From: Agelas oroides
Taxonomy: Eukaryota > Porifera > Demospongiae > Agelasida > Agelasidae
Direction of reading: 5' to 3'
Length of the DNA stretch: 64,000 bases
Assembly: GCA_949130485.1 (NCBI GenBank)
Contig: OX422188.1
Location: 3,348,222-3,412,221, forward strand
The translations under genes and the position numbers were made by a program. Of this stretch, positions 10,996 to 22,535 are shown in pieces (the stretch's first letter is position 1; every line of letters begins with the position of its first letter). The notes below the pieces were generated by a model. The model saw nothing but the letters and a program-made list of their open reading frames with translations. It ran no database searches and was not told where the DNA came from.

Positions 10996-12357
10996 ATGAT
11001 GAAACTTCAAACCAGAATGATATCGCAGAGTCTGCTGGTTGCAGTCTTGGTTTTGAGTTGTGTTGCTCTTGTCACTGTTAACCATGACAATACAAACGTT
11101 CTGACCTATCCTGGTAGAGTGATAAATAATACTACTACTCAGCTAGGATGCCCTTCTGATGAACAGCTTGAAACAGTTATAGCTGAAGTAAATCAAGACA
11201 TCCGCAGCCTTCTAGATCAAGTTGGTAAGTCATTGCATGTGCAAGCACGATGCATTGTGCAAGTACTTTTGAAAGGTATACACAGTAGCTATATGGGGCC
11301 ATACGGCAAGTCTATGAATTGTTTTTTCATGCAGTTATAAATTTCGAAATGTACTGCTAAGACATCCAAAATTTAAAACTGTGAAGTGTTTTTTTGTTGT
11401 TGTTTTTGTTTTTTTCCAGCATACTTTGCTATCTGTTGAACTTTATCTAGTTGACATCTGAAATAGTGATGTAGCTCTTCCTTCTTATCACTTATCAGAC
11501 ATTGGAAACATTTTACATCAACTTGGAGAATTGATGTATTTGTATGCATGCATGATTGCACAAGCCTGTTATGCTGTGTACTTTGTCATCTCTTGAACTA
11601 ATTTCTGTATTAGCTCAAAATACGAGAAAAAGGGGGAAAAATTACCAACATTTAAATTAAGTTTTTTCTACTTGTCATCTCCAATACTTACTCTTCATCA
11701 GTTTTTGGAGTGTATAATGACTGCAGGGATGCCTTGAATCAAGGCCAAACTACCAGTGGAGTCTACACCATCCAACCAGACAATCAACCAGCATTTCAAG
11801 CATACTGTGACATGGAGACAGATGGTGGTGGGTGGACAGTGTTCCAGCTCAGAATGGACGGATCTGTTGACTTCTATCGCAACTGGACTGACTATCAGCA
11901 AGGTTTTGGAACTCTAAATGGAGAGTTCTGGCTGGGGCTGGACAAGATACATCGTCTGACATCTACTGCTACTAAGCTACGAGTTGATCTGCAGGATTTT
12001 GAAGGAAACTCCTCTTATGCACAGTACACAAGTTTCAGTGTAGGAGATTCAACATCCAAGTACATTCTATCAGTGTCAGGATACAGTGGAACTGCAGGGG
12101 ACTCACTTGGAAGTGAAAGTGGACGCCATAATGGACATCCTTTTAGTACAAGGGACTAAGACAATGATGCCTATTCTGGCAGTTGTGCTCAGCACTTTAA
12201 AGGTGGTTGGTGGTATGACAATTGCCACCAATCAAACCTCAATGGTCTGTACCATCATGGACAACACTCATCCTATGCTGATGGTGTAAACTGGTATGCA
12301 TGGAAGGGACATTATTACTCCCTCAAGTTCACAGAGATGAAACTGAGGGGATATTGA
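10996..12357 (+). pseudogene. Secreted fibrinogen-related (FReD) protein, one premature stop
   Basis: Exon 1 is 10996-11224 and exon 2 is 11702-12357, joined in phase 1 across a 477-bp GT-AG intron. The start was chosen at the first of two tandem ATGs because it precedes a signal peptide (core SLLVAVLVLSCVALV). After a short linker the fibrinogen C-terminal domain begins (NDCRDA, then CDMETDGGGWTVFQ, NGEFWLGLDKI) and runs to the conserved end ([28 protein letters not shown]). At 12157-12159 a TAA interrupts the frame within FSTRD-stop-DND, where the family usually has Gln or a similar residue; CAA to TAA is the simplest change. The remaining 65 codons stay open and conserved in the same frame, ending at TGA 12355-12357. 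Full length without the stop would be about 294 residues. Intact relatives act as secreted lectin-like or recognition proteins. It may be a recent pseudogene, a null allele or an assembly error. Confidence 0.85.
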
Positions 12358-15300
12358 CTAAGAAGTGTCTGATGTACACTTAGTAGTTGTCAATATGTAT
12401 GTAATGAGTTCACTTTTCAAGCTCTGTTATTCCATTACAATCATGGTTATTGTTTTATAGGTGGTATAAAGCTATGTTTGAATTTGAGAATTCTTGAGTC
12501 TGCGGCCAGTTTAGCAGCATTGAGTTTTCCTGTGGACAAGCCTTCTTTGTATGATGTTCTTTTTGATCAAGTGCAGTGACCCTTCTTCACTATGCAGCAA
12601 CCATTGCAACACCCATGCTATACACAGCTTCTTGATTTAATTGAGATACTATACTCCAAATCTTTGCTTCTCTCCATTTGCTGCTTTTGTTCTCCTGGTA
12701 GTTGTAAAAATCCTTACATCAAGCCTAACAAGCAAACATTCATAAACGTTTCAACTAACACCAGCACTATACATGATAATGAATCAGATAACATATTGCC
12801 TCCTCTGAAGTGCAATTAAATTAAGTTATTTGCCTAAAGAACTTAAACTTAATCTCATGTTGCAGGGAAAATGATCGGCAAGGCAAAGAACTTGAATTTG
12901 ATTGCACTTGTGTACTTCAGAGGAGGCAATACGTTATCTGATTCATTATCATGATTGTATAGTGCTGGTGTTACTTGAAAAGTTTCTGAATATATTTGTA
13001 CAATCAGCAGATGATTCACTGTACATTACATACCTAAATTAAAGTGACCTGTCTCCAATATTGTTGCTGTCAAGAGATTAAAATTCTCCCCCATACACTC
13101 ACAACTTGCCAGAATATTACTCGTGCAGCTGGTGAATGCTCAGTAAGTTGCTGTGCAAATGGTCAGTTTAAAAGTGATGTGTTCCACAACACCAGCAGTA
13201 GCAAGATAATTATACTAATGCAGCTTTGCAAGCTGACAGTTTTGGTAGTGCAATACTCATGCAACTATCTCTGGTCTTTGTGTAAGTAGGAAGACCAAGA
13301 TTATACAGCTACTTATTCTAGAATTGTGCAAGTGCCAATCGATTTAATGTGAAGATACTATATCACGCATTTCTGGTCTAGAATCTGAAAACCAGATACT
13401 TGTTTAGTACATTACACTATAGACGAGTATCCTTGTTCAGTATACTATACTGCAAGGTTTTACAAATTTTCGAAACGAAAACAGATGCATGTCGGGATGG
13501 ACTCCTCCAAAACTAACCAAACAATATGAGAAATTTGACTCTATTGCTTGAGGTTTGGAACCATCAACCATAGCCCTCTAATCTATGCCACTATACTATT
13601 CATTATCCATTTAGTAAGTCACCTACTATCATCAAATCCTGAAAAGTCTCTCACAATTACTGCAACCTTGAATTTTGAGAGATAATTCTATTGAGGGAGT
13701 CATTATCACACTGTAATGTTTACTGTGAATTTTAGTGTAGATTATTTTTTGCAAGAATTGCAAGACATATAGTGTAGCCCGACACCAATGTGCAATACTA
13801 CCCCACCAGAGGGATATAACTTTGTTCTATAACCCGTTTCCCATGTAACACTACTGTAGAAAAAAGATATGAGCAATACTATGGCTTTCATACAGTCAAT
13901 AAAGGCTTTCAGACCGTTTGTTGGGCACCAACCCCCATGTCCTCCTTCTATCTACCTGATACCCTTGACATCACTGCATGTGGTGAAATCACCCAGGCTT
14001 TCTCCCTCTGTATTTGCGTACTGGAAGTGACCAAATACTGGAGACAGGAACAAGGCTACCAGTGTTAACTCATGGTGTACACTGGGTTTGCCATGCATTT
14101 AATAAATCATCTTACAGTGGCTTTTCCACCCGAAAGAACCCACATATTTACGCCTCCATACTCATCAAAATTATCTAACACATAGAGATGTTTGACAGAC
14201 AACTTCACTTGAACGTGTTGATCTTGGGGAAAAGTTCTACTTTCGGGCAGAAGTTGACAAACTGGTTGCTGGGGTACCTAACAACATTAGCAAGATAGCA
14301 TTGTAGTCATTGACTCTAACCTCCACACCTAATTTATGTAACTCAAAGATTCTTTTGCATGGGTTTAGAGCCTCCTCTATTCAGTGTAAAGTGGTGTTTT
14401 CACAAGCTTGGCAAGGAAATCCAAACCTGCACCTTGTAATGAAGGTGCTACCACATCTCCGTCTTTGTTTGCAATATGCACTGCATTTGTGCATTTGGTA
14501 TCTAGTGACCAACCTGTGCAAGTCAGGATCACTTTTCACATCGGGTATGTGCTGTCCTGCAGCCAAGCTAGTATTTCATTGGGCTCATCATGACTAATGA
14601 CTGGTGCATTTTTTATTCACAAAAGCACATGGTAGTGTGGTGCCTCTCTAACCTGCTAGCTAGCTACTCAGTAAAACTGTGTGAAAGAAGGTATGGGTTT
14701 TAACCCTACATTTTTTCACTTAAGACTAATTTTAGTATAGCTATACGTGCTATTTACGCACCATAGTTTCATTTCTCTCAGAGACCTGACTCCAGAATTG
14801 AACCCAACTGTACTTTCAGCCACAACAAGCAGACTCATGACTTTAACCATGCCCACTCATTAGCAAGCATGCTATAGTCTAGCAAACACCCATTTAGCTA
14901 GAACAAAAACAACCTTCCCTGTCAGCCAAATGAACCCCCTACAAGGTGAGAGTAGCGGTGTCTAAGCCCATTCTTGCAGTCAGGGTGAGAATTGGCCTAC
15001 CTGGTTCCAACCCTGGCTTCTTTACAGCCAAGCCAAGCAGCCACCATGTGCACGGCACCCTGGATTAGTTCTCAGCCCTAGCGGCTTGAACCACTGCTTC
15101 CAGTGTGGTCAAACTTGAGTAGGGCCTGTTGGACTGGCAGGGAGAGAAAGGTTAAAATAGCAGGCATATGCAAGCACTCGTGCGGCTTTTCTCATATTAC
15201 GATTTCTTTCCACTTGGGATGTAATAGCTAAGCGTTGGAGGATTTCTTTAAAGTTTCACTTCAACACATGAAAGTGCTGCCAGACCACTACAAAGGGCTG

Positions 15301-15475
15301 CATGCCATCAAAAGGACACACCCCCTTGTTGATTCTGCTTGCCTCCATTGGAAAACATAAACAAGTCAATAAATTTTAATAGTGCCATCATGGTCACTCG
15401 ATTATTAATTATTCATGATATGGGATCAGCCTGATCCGCGAGTCAAGGTTTCCCTAACTTAACTCTGTGCCTTTA
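12358..15475. other. Non-coding region after the fibrinogen-like gene
   Basis: It includes one foldback (12751-12980). A segment near 13790-13900 (ATATGAGCAATACTATGGC and CATGTAACACTACTGTAGA) resembles the minus strand of 43390-43460. The segment around 14860-14950 (CCCACTCATTAGC) resembles 30920-31040. I see no convincing gene. Confidence 0.4.
12751..12980. repeat. Inverted-repeat (foldback) element
   Basis: The arm 12751-12820 (TAACACCAGCACTATACATG, then GAATCAGATAACATATTGCC and TCTGAAGTGCAAT) is matched in reverse by 12901-12980. The loop is about 80 bp. No target duplication was recognised. Confidence 0.65.
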
Positions 15476-15737
15476 GGCCATTCTGAATTAATTGTTTGTT
15501 TGAACTAACACGACCACAAGAATGTTGGGTCGGTCGGTCGGGCGGGTAATATTTTATTTAGGCCCACCAGATGTATTAAACGTGGCAGCTTAGCTCTGAA
15601 ACAGTAGCCTAATAAAAACAATTTTATCCTACTTGTGCTAAAATGTTTGAGGCGGTCCATATAACCCAACTATGAGGCACTTTTAAAACTTCAGGTCGGT
15701 CGGGTTAGTTCAAACAAACAATTAATTCAGAGTGGCC
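15476..15737. mobile_element. Harbinger-like MITE, 262 bp, TTA target duplication
   Basis: The termini GGCCATTCTGAATTAATTG and GTTTGTTTGAACTAAC appear inverted at both ends. TTA at 15473-15475 and at 15738-15740 flanks the element. GGCC-starting TIRs with a three-base TWA duplication are typical of PIF/Harbinger elements. A GGTCGGTCGG-type run lies just inside each end. Non-autonomous. Confidence 0.7.
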
Positions 15738-15840
15738 TTATGTCAAAAGTTAAATTAGCTATAACACGTAGTTACCACATTCCAGGATGACCCTCAGACT
15801 TCCACTGAGAGGCTATATCTACAAAACATCCTACAGGAGG

Positions 15841-15920
15841 GTCATATCTAATCACTGGACTGGATTGTTGACTGGATTGCTGGACTGGACTGATGGACTG
15901 GATTATTGGACTTAATTTGT
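15841..15920. repeat. Short tandem repeat (GGACTGGATT type)
   Basis: Several imperfect copies of a GGACTGGATTGTT-like unit occur between about 15855 and 15915. Confidence 0.45.
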
Positions 15921-16090
15921 TCATATCACATGACTTCCACCCAATCAAATGTTGTAAATTTGGTTACAGTAACTGCCTTATTATAAGCTGCATCTTCCCA
16001 CTGCATGCTAGGGAATGTACATGAGTGTACAGTGCACAAGCTACATGGATGGATGCGCACTATTCATGGTGTACATGCAGTGAGGTCAAA

Positions 16091-16188
16091 GCAAGCCAGA
16101 CCCTTTCTGTTCCACAGAGCCGATTGCTTTCAGTGTATGCGGCACTGAAAGCGATCGGTGCTGTGGAACGGAAAAGGTCTGGCTTGCG
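16091..16188. repeat. Near-perfect palindromic MITE (~98 bp)
   Basis: GCAAGCCAGACCCTTTCTG with TTCCACAG, GATTGCTTTCAG on the left is repeated in reverse complement on the right (CTGAAAGCGATC, CTGTGGAAC, GGTCTGGCTTGC). The loop is about 10 bp. It would fold into one long hairpin. Confidence 0.7.
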
Positions 16189-16848
16189 AGACTAGCAAAA
16201 AGCATCAAAACTGCTGACAAAGGCCTCTTCACTAAAAAAATTACTGTGTCATGGCGAACGCTGGTGTAAAATATCATACTGGTTAGACTAATGGTTGCAG
16301 GCTATTACCCATATAGTCTTGCTGAATGTAGCCAGTACGCTTGGTCAGCGTGAGGCCTTGGAATATAGACTATAGTGTACCAAGCAGCTCCATCTGCTGT
16401 AGTATAGACCTTCAAAGTCTCTTAGGCACAAAACTCCCACAGTTGTATGCATTCCGCGTCCATTGTTTCACGGCAATCTATTAGTCACAAAGCACCAAAC
16501 ATGTGACCCAATTCAGCACATCTGATTGGGTGGAGGTCATGTGGTACACACAATTCAAGTTCAAAGGTCAGTATTGATTCAAATTTTGCCATAATATAGC
16601 CTCATAAGCACTGGACCCAGTCCTTAATGCCCCTGAGGTTTCTTCATCTTGAAAAAGCTACACAAACGTACTAAGGTACTTTTCTTTATATCGTGAGACT
16701 TTTTTGCCTGCTTGAAGTAAAATCACCACCAAGCAGTAACGCCATAACACGTACTAAACACGTACTACCTGAGACGCGTCTTCTTTTTTTTTACAGCATA
16801 GCAGCATTACGACGCGATCGGCGTTGTTCTTAGCTTGGATAGCTACGC

Positions 16849-17824
16849 CCGGTGTCATAAAATTTTGGGGCCCCCGTTAGAATGGGGCCCCATGGGGCCC
16901 CATATTATTAACATTATGGGGCCCCCATCGGGATTTTGGGGCCCCCTTTGAGCTTGCGCTTTTGGCGAGGCGGGAAGTAGCGTTTGCTACCGCTATCCCA
17001 TGTAATCATGTCAGAATCTGCCAAGCATAGTATATGGAAGGAAGAAGGGTAGAACAGTGTTTCTACTCGAGAACTCACTATGGAATGAGTGTTACCATGG
17101 ACAAGCCAGATGCGTAACGCGCTTCCCGGACGACGAACATCCAGGATCATCATCGACTGCAAACGGAAGATTCAGTTTCAGCATTATCCACAGCTACCTT
17201 AGCAAGCGGAGCTATCCGAGGTGTCTATGTGTGACAGCCTTTCAGATGGTTCACTTTCAGATAGCCTATCATAGCAGAGTTATATCGCCCAGCCATACGA
17301 AATGGAATGCTGATGGTGACCTTACTTCAGTACAACAGAAACTCGAGACTTGCGAACTGCCACACTATATGCAAATGCATATAGTGTGGCAATGGGTGAG
17401 AACCCCCGCAACATTGACTACAACCAAAGTGCAATGTGAAGGCTTTAGCACTTCGTTCCATTTTAAGTGTGTAGGTTTATGCAGTAACTCTGACACTGAT
17501 AACTGGAAGTGTTCCACTTGTTCTGTATATGTATTGACGTCATTTAAGATTCTGTTTCTTGTTAGTTGTAGCCATACATTGTTTTTAATAGGTCAACACA
17601 CTCTACATAACTTCAACTTACAGTTAACTGCCACTAGAGTCACCGACTATAACATGATGTATGGGGGCCCCAATCTCACAAGGGGGGCCTCAAAATGTTA
17701 ATATCTTAGGGCCCCATGGGGCCCCAAAATGTTAAAAGTTTGGGACCCCAGGGCCCTAGAATTTTAAAATTTTGGGGCCCCGGGGGCCCCAAAATAGGGG
17801 GGCCCTATTTTCACATGACACCGG
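16849..17824 (+). mobile_element. TIR element with GGGGCCCC-rich ends
   Basis: Both ends start CCGGTGTCAT (left at 16849; right on the minus strand from 17824). Just inside each end is a cluster of GGGGCCCC and GGGGGCCC blocks with AAAATTTT (16862-16945; 17660-17812). No matching target duplication was recognised. The middle carries a 214-codon ORF described separately. The superfamily is unknown. Confidence 0.6.
17057..17701 (+). CDS. ORF inside the GGGGCCCC element, with PHD-finger-like segment
   Basis: I do not recognise the whole protein. About 214 codons are open, with the first ATG in frame at 17057. The region around residues 130-156 has the second half of a PHD-like zinc finger: Cys-Glu-Gly, FHFKCVGL, then W-K-C-S-T-C (pattern FHxxCVGL...WxCxxC). 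The first C-x2-C pair is not evident, so the finger is incomplete or its first half lies in a separate exon. After it comes a hydrophobic stretch. The reading frame runs into the right GGGGCCCC cluster. It could be a captured host-gene fragment or a degraded transposon protein. Confidence 0.35.
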   Translation: MFLLENSLWNECYHGQARCVTRFPDDEHPGSSSTANGRFSFSIIHSYLSKRSYPRCLCVTAFQMVHFQIAYHSRVISPSHTKWNADGDLTSVQQKLETCELPHYMQMHIVWQWVRTPATLTTTKVQCEGFSTSFHFKCVGLCSNSDTDNWKCSTCSVYVLTSFKILFLVSCSHTLFLIGQHTLHNFNLQLTATRVTDYNMMYGGPNLTRGASKC

Positions 17825-19160
17825 AACCCGAAACACGGAACGCGCTCTTGTCAAACTGCGTGACGTCACCCAATACATTGCGTATTATATGCGTTTCCGA
17901 TCCCTACAACTTGAGATATTATCTATGCGTACAGTAACCTAGCCTCCTTGGTGCAGTGAAAACCCAGGCGCACCTGAGGCTTCCACTAAGTACTTGGGGT
18001 CATCAAAATAATTGCCCAGGCTGTTGTTTTATGACAACAGCATTCCGCATACTTTTGGATCCGCACGGTTGTTAGTTCCGACCACCCTTATTCATGCTAG
18101 ATGGAATTGTGAGGGGGGAGGAGAGAGGTTCTCCCCATAGTGTCGAATCCCTGCTCTACAACTGCCCTATTGTAACTAGGCTTCCACAATATGTGTAGTG
18201 GGTTAGCCTAATGATTGGTTTATGGACAGGACAAGCCAGGTTGTCCACCTGGATTCAAGTCACCGTTTCTATTGAAGTGTGGTTAGTCTCAAAAAATCAA
18301 AAACAAAAACTTTCGGCTGTATTATTAGCCTTGCACTTGATTAATGACCTGCTATCCAGGTAACGAGGCTTTTTCAGTGCACAAAACAATGAAAGGCACT
18401 GAAGTGCCAAACCCTCGGCGCAGCAGTGCATGTGATTGTACTTGTGTGTTGACTAGAATCGATCACTGTCTCGTGAAAAAGCTGTCATGCTTGCCAGATG
18501 TGTTTGGTTCTGTTCTTACCTGAGCAAAGTCTGCTCACGTGTTTCAGAAGCTCTCTTACTCGTTTTGCGGACTTTGTCTCTCTCTTTCCCCACTAATAAC
18601 CCTTCCTCAGACAGTAAGGCTTTTCTACGTTTCATTGCGTTCTCAGGCTCCCCAACAGCAGTACACTGTGCTTTCCTTTCTTCGATGCGAAGGCATGGCC
18701 ACAGTCACAAACTGATCTCTTCACGTGCACCACGGTATTACACTGTGCGCATACCTTTCTCAGACGCATAGACCTATTGCACTCCATTGCATGCACTACG
18801 GTATTACCATAGACGTTGGAGGGCTACCTCGTGGCTACCTTTGGTAAGGTGTCCCTGGAGGCACCCTTACCCTCTGCACAGTCACTAACTTTGCAAGATG
18901 GAAACGCCGTACAAATGTGGTTATACTATTGAAACAACTGTACCGTTCCATATAAAAATGTTACGGAGAGGTATACGGAAACATTGCACGTGAAGAAAAT
19001 GGCTGACTTAGTCGCCGTAAGTTTATAAGTTAACGCTTCTAACTTTTGAACCAAGCAGTTTTAGAGAAAACAGCTTTTTAATTTTACTGCATTTTCCGCG
19101 CTGTAGCCGCTGATACCTCTCGTTGAACGCCTAAAAGCGCGAGAAGGCAGAATAGAGAAA
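17825..19160. other. Non-coding region
   Basis: No convincing gene. Short ORFs only. Confidence 0.35.
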
Positions 19161-19162
19161 AC

Positions 19163-19222
19163 GGACACACACACACACAGACACACACACAGACACACAC
19201 ACAGACACACACACAGACACAC
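19163..19222. repeat. CA-rich microsatellite
   Basis: Alternating CACACA runs with regular CAGACACA interruptions every 12 bases. Confidence 0.9.
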
Positions 19223-19396
19223 AGGACAACTACCATATTTCAAAGTTTCATTCAAATTTTTCATTTTGCACTGACCCAGAGGGTATGGCATACATATATA
19301 ATCACAACAATACAACACAATCACAGTCACAAAAAGTTCAAGGTTGATCCAGGTAACAAGTCGCTCTTTCCACCATCCACCAGTCTGTGGTCGTCG

Positions 19397-19590
19397 GCAA
19401 TGCACACCAGAGAGGCTACCCATCCCACCGTGGCAGGGTTAGGTCACTCAATTCGCAAGTGCTTTCGCTCTTCCACGTGTGTGCACCTAGCGACCTCAGA
19501 TATCTTCGTCTATACGGTTGCAACTGTCGACAACTCACACCAAAGAGGCTACCCATCTCACCATGACAACTCACACGGATGAGAGCATCT
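19397..19590. repeat. Two copies of a ~35-bp direct repeat
   Basis: The segments near 19402 and 19530 both read CACACCA, then AGAGGCTACCCATC and CACC; each is followed by a related GTG-rich stretch. Origin unknown. Confidence 0.5.
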
Positions 19591-19876
19591 GCCATGTGTG
19601 TGAGTCTAGCAGGTACACAGTCTTTAACAGCAATCCCGACCTGGTTAACCTCTCGTCACCCTTTACATTCGAGGGATAGATCCTCTTCGTCAGTATTCAT
19701 GGGAAGCGTGCGAGAACCATTCGAGACTCTATAACGAAGTTTTCGAGAGTAGCTCGAAATAGCTTCACAATGCCATTTTCACGTCCATGAGTACTAGAGC
19801 ATGCGCGCCGAGGGTTAAAAATGTACTAACAATTATACTAGGTAGATGCAGGGCATCATGGGGCAAGCCTGAGCTG

Positions 19877-19911
19877 GTTAGGGTTAGGGTTAGGGTTAGG
19901 GTTAGGGTTGG
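19877..19911. repeat. Interstitial telomeric repeat (TTAGGG)n
   Basis: Five consecutive GTTAGG-phase units of the metazoan telomere repeat, located exactly where homology of the Helitron ORF ends. See findings. Confidence 0.9.
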
Positions 19912-21440
19912 AAACAATGTGGGGAAGGCACATGAGATGTAGCCCTCAGTGCTGAATTCATTGATGGGTGTTAAGCCACTGGGAGGCCATGACACTGTGG
20001 GAGGAGACACTGGCTGCTGGTGAGATTGTCGCTCTTGCACAGACTGTCTGACTGTCTCCTCTTCAGTCAACCGCTGAGTAGTGTTGGGCACAAACGATCC
20101 TGAGAGATGGGCATCATAGGGGTCCACATCTTCGACAGATGGTGCTTCACTGTCATCAGCAACAGAGTCGAGTGTCACAGACCTCAGGCCAGTCAAATTT
20201 CCATCCTCTGGTAGTAGAGCAAGGGCATCACTATTGATCTGAACACTGCAATAATACTGGTTGTTGGCGAGTAACCACTGAAGTGCAGCAAGCACTACAG
20301 ACCTCCTGACACGAAAGTCATGATGGGAGTCAGCAGCTCCTTGCTTCCTCACAACAATGATGTCAAGTTCAGTGGGCAATCGTGGCAGAGAATTGATGAA
20401 AGAGGCCATGTCTTGTGGCAGGTTGATGACGTGTCCACTGTATGCGTACTGCCCATGAGGTAGTCGGTACAGTGACATGATTGGTAGCACACCAGAAATC
20501 AACATTTCTTCCACTTGTGTTAATCCCTGTAAGAAGGAACACATATCAGTTACATAGGATGACATAACAGTAATATTATTACCAACCTGCAGTTCAGATA
20601 GTAAGAAGGAACACATATCAGTTACATATAGGATAACATAACAGTAATATTATTACCAACCTGCAGTTCAGATGGTATAGGGCCAGGATCCATGTTGTTG
20701 GCAGAGGAGTATAACTTCGGTATATGCTTGTCCCGGCTACAGCACAGACACTCAGCAGACCCCAAGTGAAGGTGAAGACTAGGAAAACTCTCCAAACAGG
20801 TGGTACATGTTGACAGATCTAGCGTAGCGAAGTGTGCATGAAACTTATGCATCTTAGCTCGAATGGAATGCTGTTCAAACAGTGGGAGCTGTGACTGCAC
20901 AAGCTGTTGATCTCTGTGCCTCTGTCTGTCACACTGTAACCTGACCTCTCTCTCCTCGGCAGTCTCAGCTGCCAATCTCTCATGCTGGTAAGTACTCATA
21001 TGCTGCAGCCTGGCCTCTCTTTCCTCGGGAGTCTCAGCTGCCAATCTCTCATGCTGGTAAGTACTCATATGCTGCAGCCTGGCCTCTTTTTCCTCGGGAG
21101 TCTCAGCTGCCAATCTCTCATGCTGGTAAGTACTCATATGCTGCAGCCTGGCCTCTCTTTCCTCGGGAGTCTCAGCTGCCAGCCTGTCCCTTCTCAGCTG
21201 CAGCCTGGCCTCTCTCTCCTCGGCAGTCTCAGCATCCAGTCTGTACCTTCTTTGCTGCAGTCGTGCCTCCCTATCTTCGGTAGCTTGTGAAGCCAGCCTA
21301 GCCCTGTCCCTCATTCTCCGTTTTCTCAACCTTTCTTCCCTTTGCTCCGCTGTCTCGGAAGCACGGCGGGCCCTCTCTCGTTCTCTCCGACTCCGCAACC
21401 TTTTCTCTCTCTTCTCTACTGATTCTGGGTTAGTATCCAT
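19910..21440 (-). pseudogene. Helitron-type N-terminal ORF, truncated
   Basis: Read on the minus strand. Exon A runs from the ATG at 21440 down to 20661 (260 codons, phase 0). It starts MDTNPESVEKREKR, then an Arg/Glu-rich charged region with tandem units of the form LAAETPEEREARLQ, then a Cys-rich segment (CTTCLESF, CLCCSRDK). Exon B starts at 20526 (GLTQVEEMLISGVLP) and matches the DUF6570-like region that precedes the Helitron-like N domain in sponge and other animal Helitron proteins (YRLPHGQYAYSGHVINLP, FINSLPRLPTELDIIVVR). It ends at FPTLFPT, the first residues of the Helitron N region, where telomeric repeats begin. Rep and helicase domains are absent. The intervening intron carries a 73-bp tandem duplication that copies the end of exon A. 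I see it as a dead fragment. Confidence 0.75.
20527..20672. repeat. 73-bp tandem duplication across exon end and intron
   Basis: 20527-20598 and 20600-20672 are near-identical, both holding GTAAGAAGGAACACATATCA and CCAACCTGCAGTTCAGAT. The duplication gives two copies of the exon A tail and two possible splice donors on the minus strand. Confidence 0.8.
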
Positions 21441-21584
21441 ACTCGCGAACAACCAAAAATCCACTTGGAAGGCGTGCAAATAAGTTCAACTATAGGTGCA
21501 ATCATTGTCTATGGTGCAATACTTTAAATAAATCACGTTAAATTAGAGTGGAATTAGAATTTACGGAAAGACGTACGTACGTCC

Positions 21585-21603
21585 ATATATATATATATAT
21601 ATA
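21585..21603. repeat. AT dinucleotide run
   Basis: About nine ATs in a row just upstream of a GCTCGCTCAGGCTCGCCCC block that also occurs near 529 and 1311. Confidence 0.8.
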
Positions 21604-21939
21604 CAGAGAAAATCTCAATTCGACTCACCAATGTGGGGCTCGCTCAGGCTCGCCCCAACTAATGTTTATACAGTTCTTGTTTATTCTTTTATACTAACAT
21701 GTTCGTGCGCATTTGTATTTTTGCCGTTGATCGGCTAGTATGGCGATCCAATATCCACTATTAACTTTAAAAAGTTAGCTGCAGGAGGAGAATTCTGCAG
21801 GTCACAAACACCCAGCCACCGCCAGCGCAGCTCAAATCACTTGCAGTACTTACCGATAAAGTGTGCTTTTTGGCTGGTGCAGGCTATAGGGCATGGCCAT
21901 ACACAGTAGGATAGAGATGCAGCATTCTGGAAAGAGGTA

Positions 21940-22336
21940 CAGTGGAACCTCTATAATGTGGACACCATTGGTGCCATCTAAAGTGTCCTGGTGTCCCTAC
22001 TTCGGAGGCTTCCGGTATATTTCCGGTAGGCGTGGCAATGCGTACTCGTGCTGTTGAGCCATGCGTACCAGTGTTAGTATAATGTCCAGTTGGTGAATCA
22101 ATCAGCGGTGCCGGACAATCTTGTGCGAGAGGCCTGCCAGCGTGCGCATTATCGAGTGAATTTTGTACAGTCCAGGTACTAGCGGGACCGCAAAATCTGT
22201 CCACTTTACGGAATAGCGAGGTGTTCGCAATTAGCTGTAAAATATTACGCGTAATGCATTCAATCCGGACCGCAACATTTTGTCCTGTATAATGAGGTGT
22301 CCGTATAGAGAATGTCCGTTAAGGGAGGTTCTACTG
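21940..22336. mobile_element. pogo/Tigger-like MITE, 397 bp, TA-flanked
   Basis: The left terminus CAGTGGAACCTCTATAATG and the right terminus, read on the minus strand, CAGTAGAACCTCC, with TA on both sides (21938-21939 and 22337-22338). CAGTRGAACCTC ends with a TA target are characteristic of the pogo branch of Tc1/mariner. GTGTCC and GGACAC motifs lie inside. No transposase. Confidence 0.75.
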
Positions 22337-22535
22337 TAGTAGCTATTCTCAGTGGGCATACCGCAATCAGTCTGCTAAGTTCCTCAATTTCCATTAGAAA
22401 ACGCTGTAACTTCGGGCTATGCCACGCTAAGTTAATAGATACTTTAAAAAAAAAAAAAAGGAAAAAAAGGTATATAAAAAACAAAAAATATATATAAAAA
22501 TGTAGTGAGTAAGGAATGAATGAGACACAAGTAGT

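Noticed and set aside
20982..21290. Plus-strand ORF with repeated MLVSTHMLQPGL
   Set aside because: Antisense shadow of the Helitron charged repeat.
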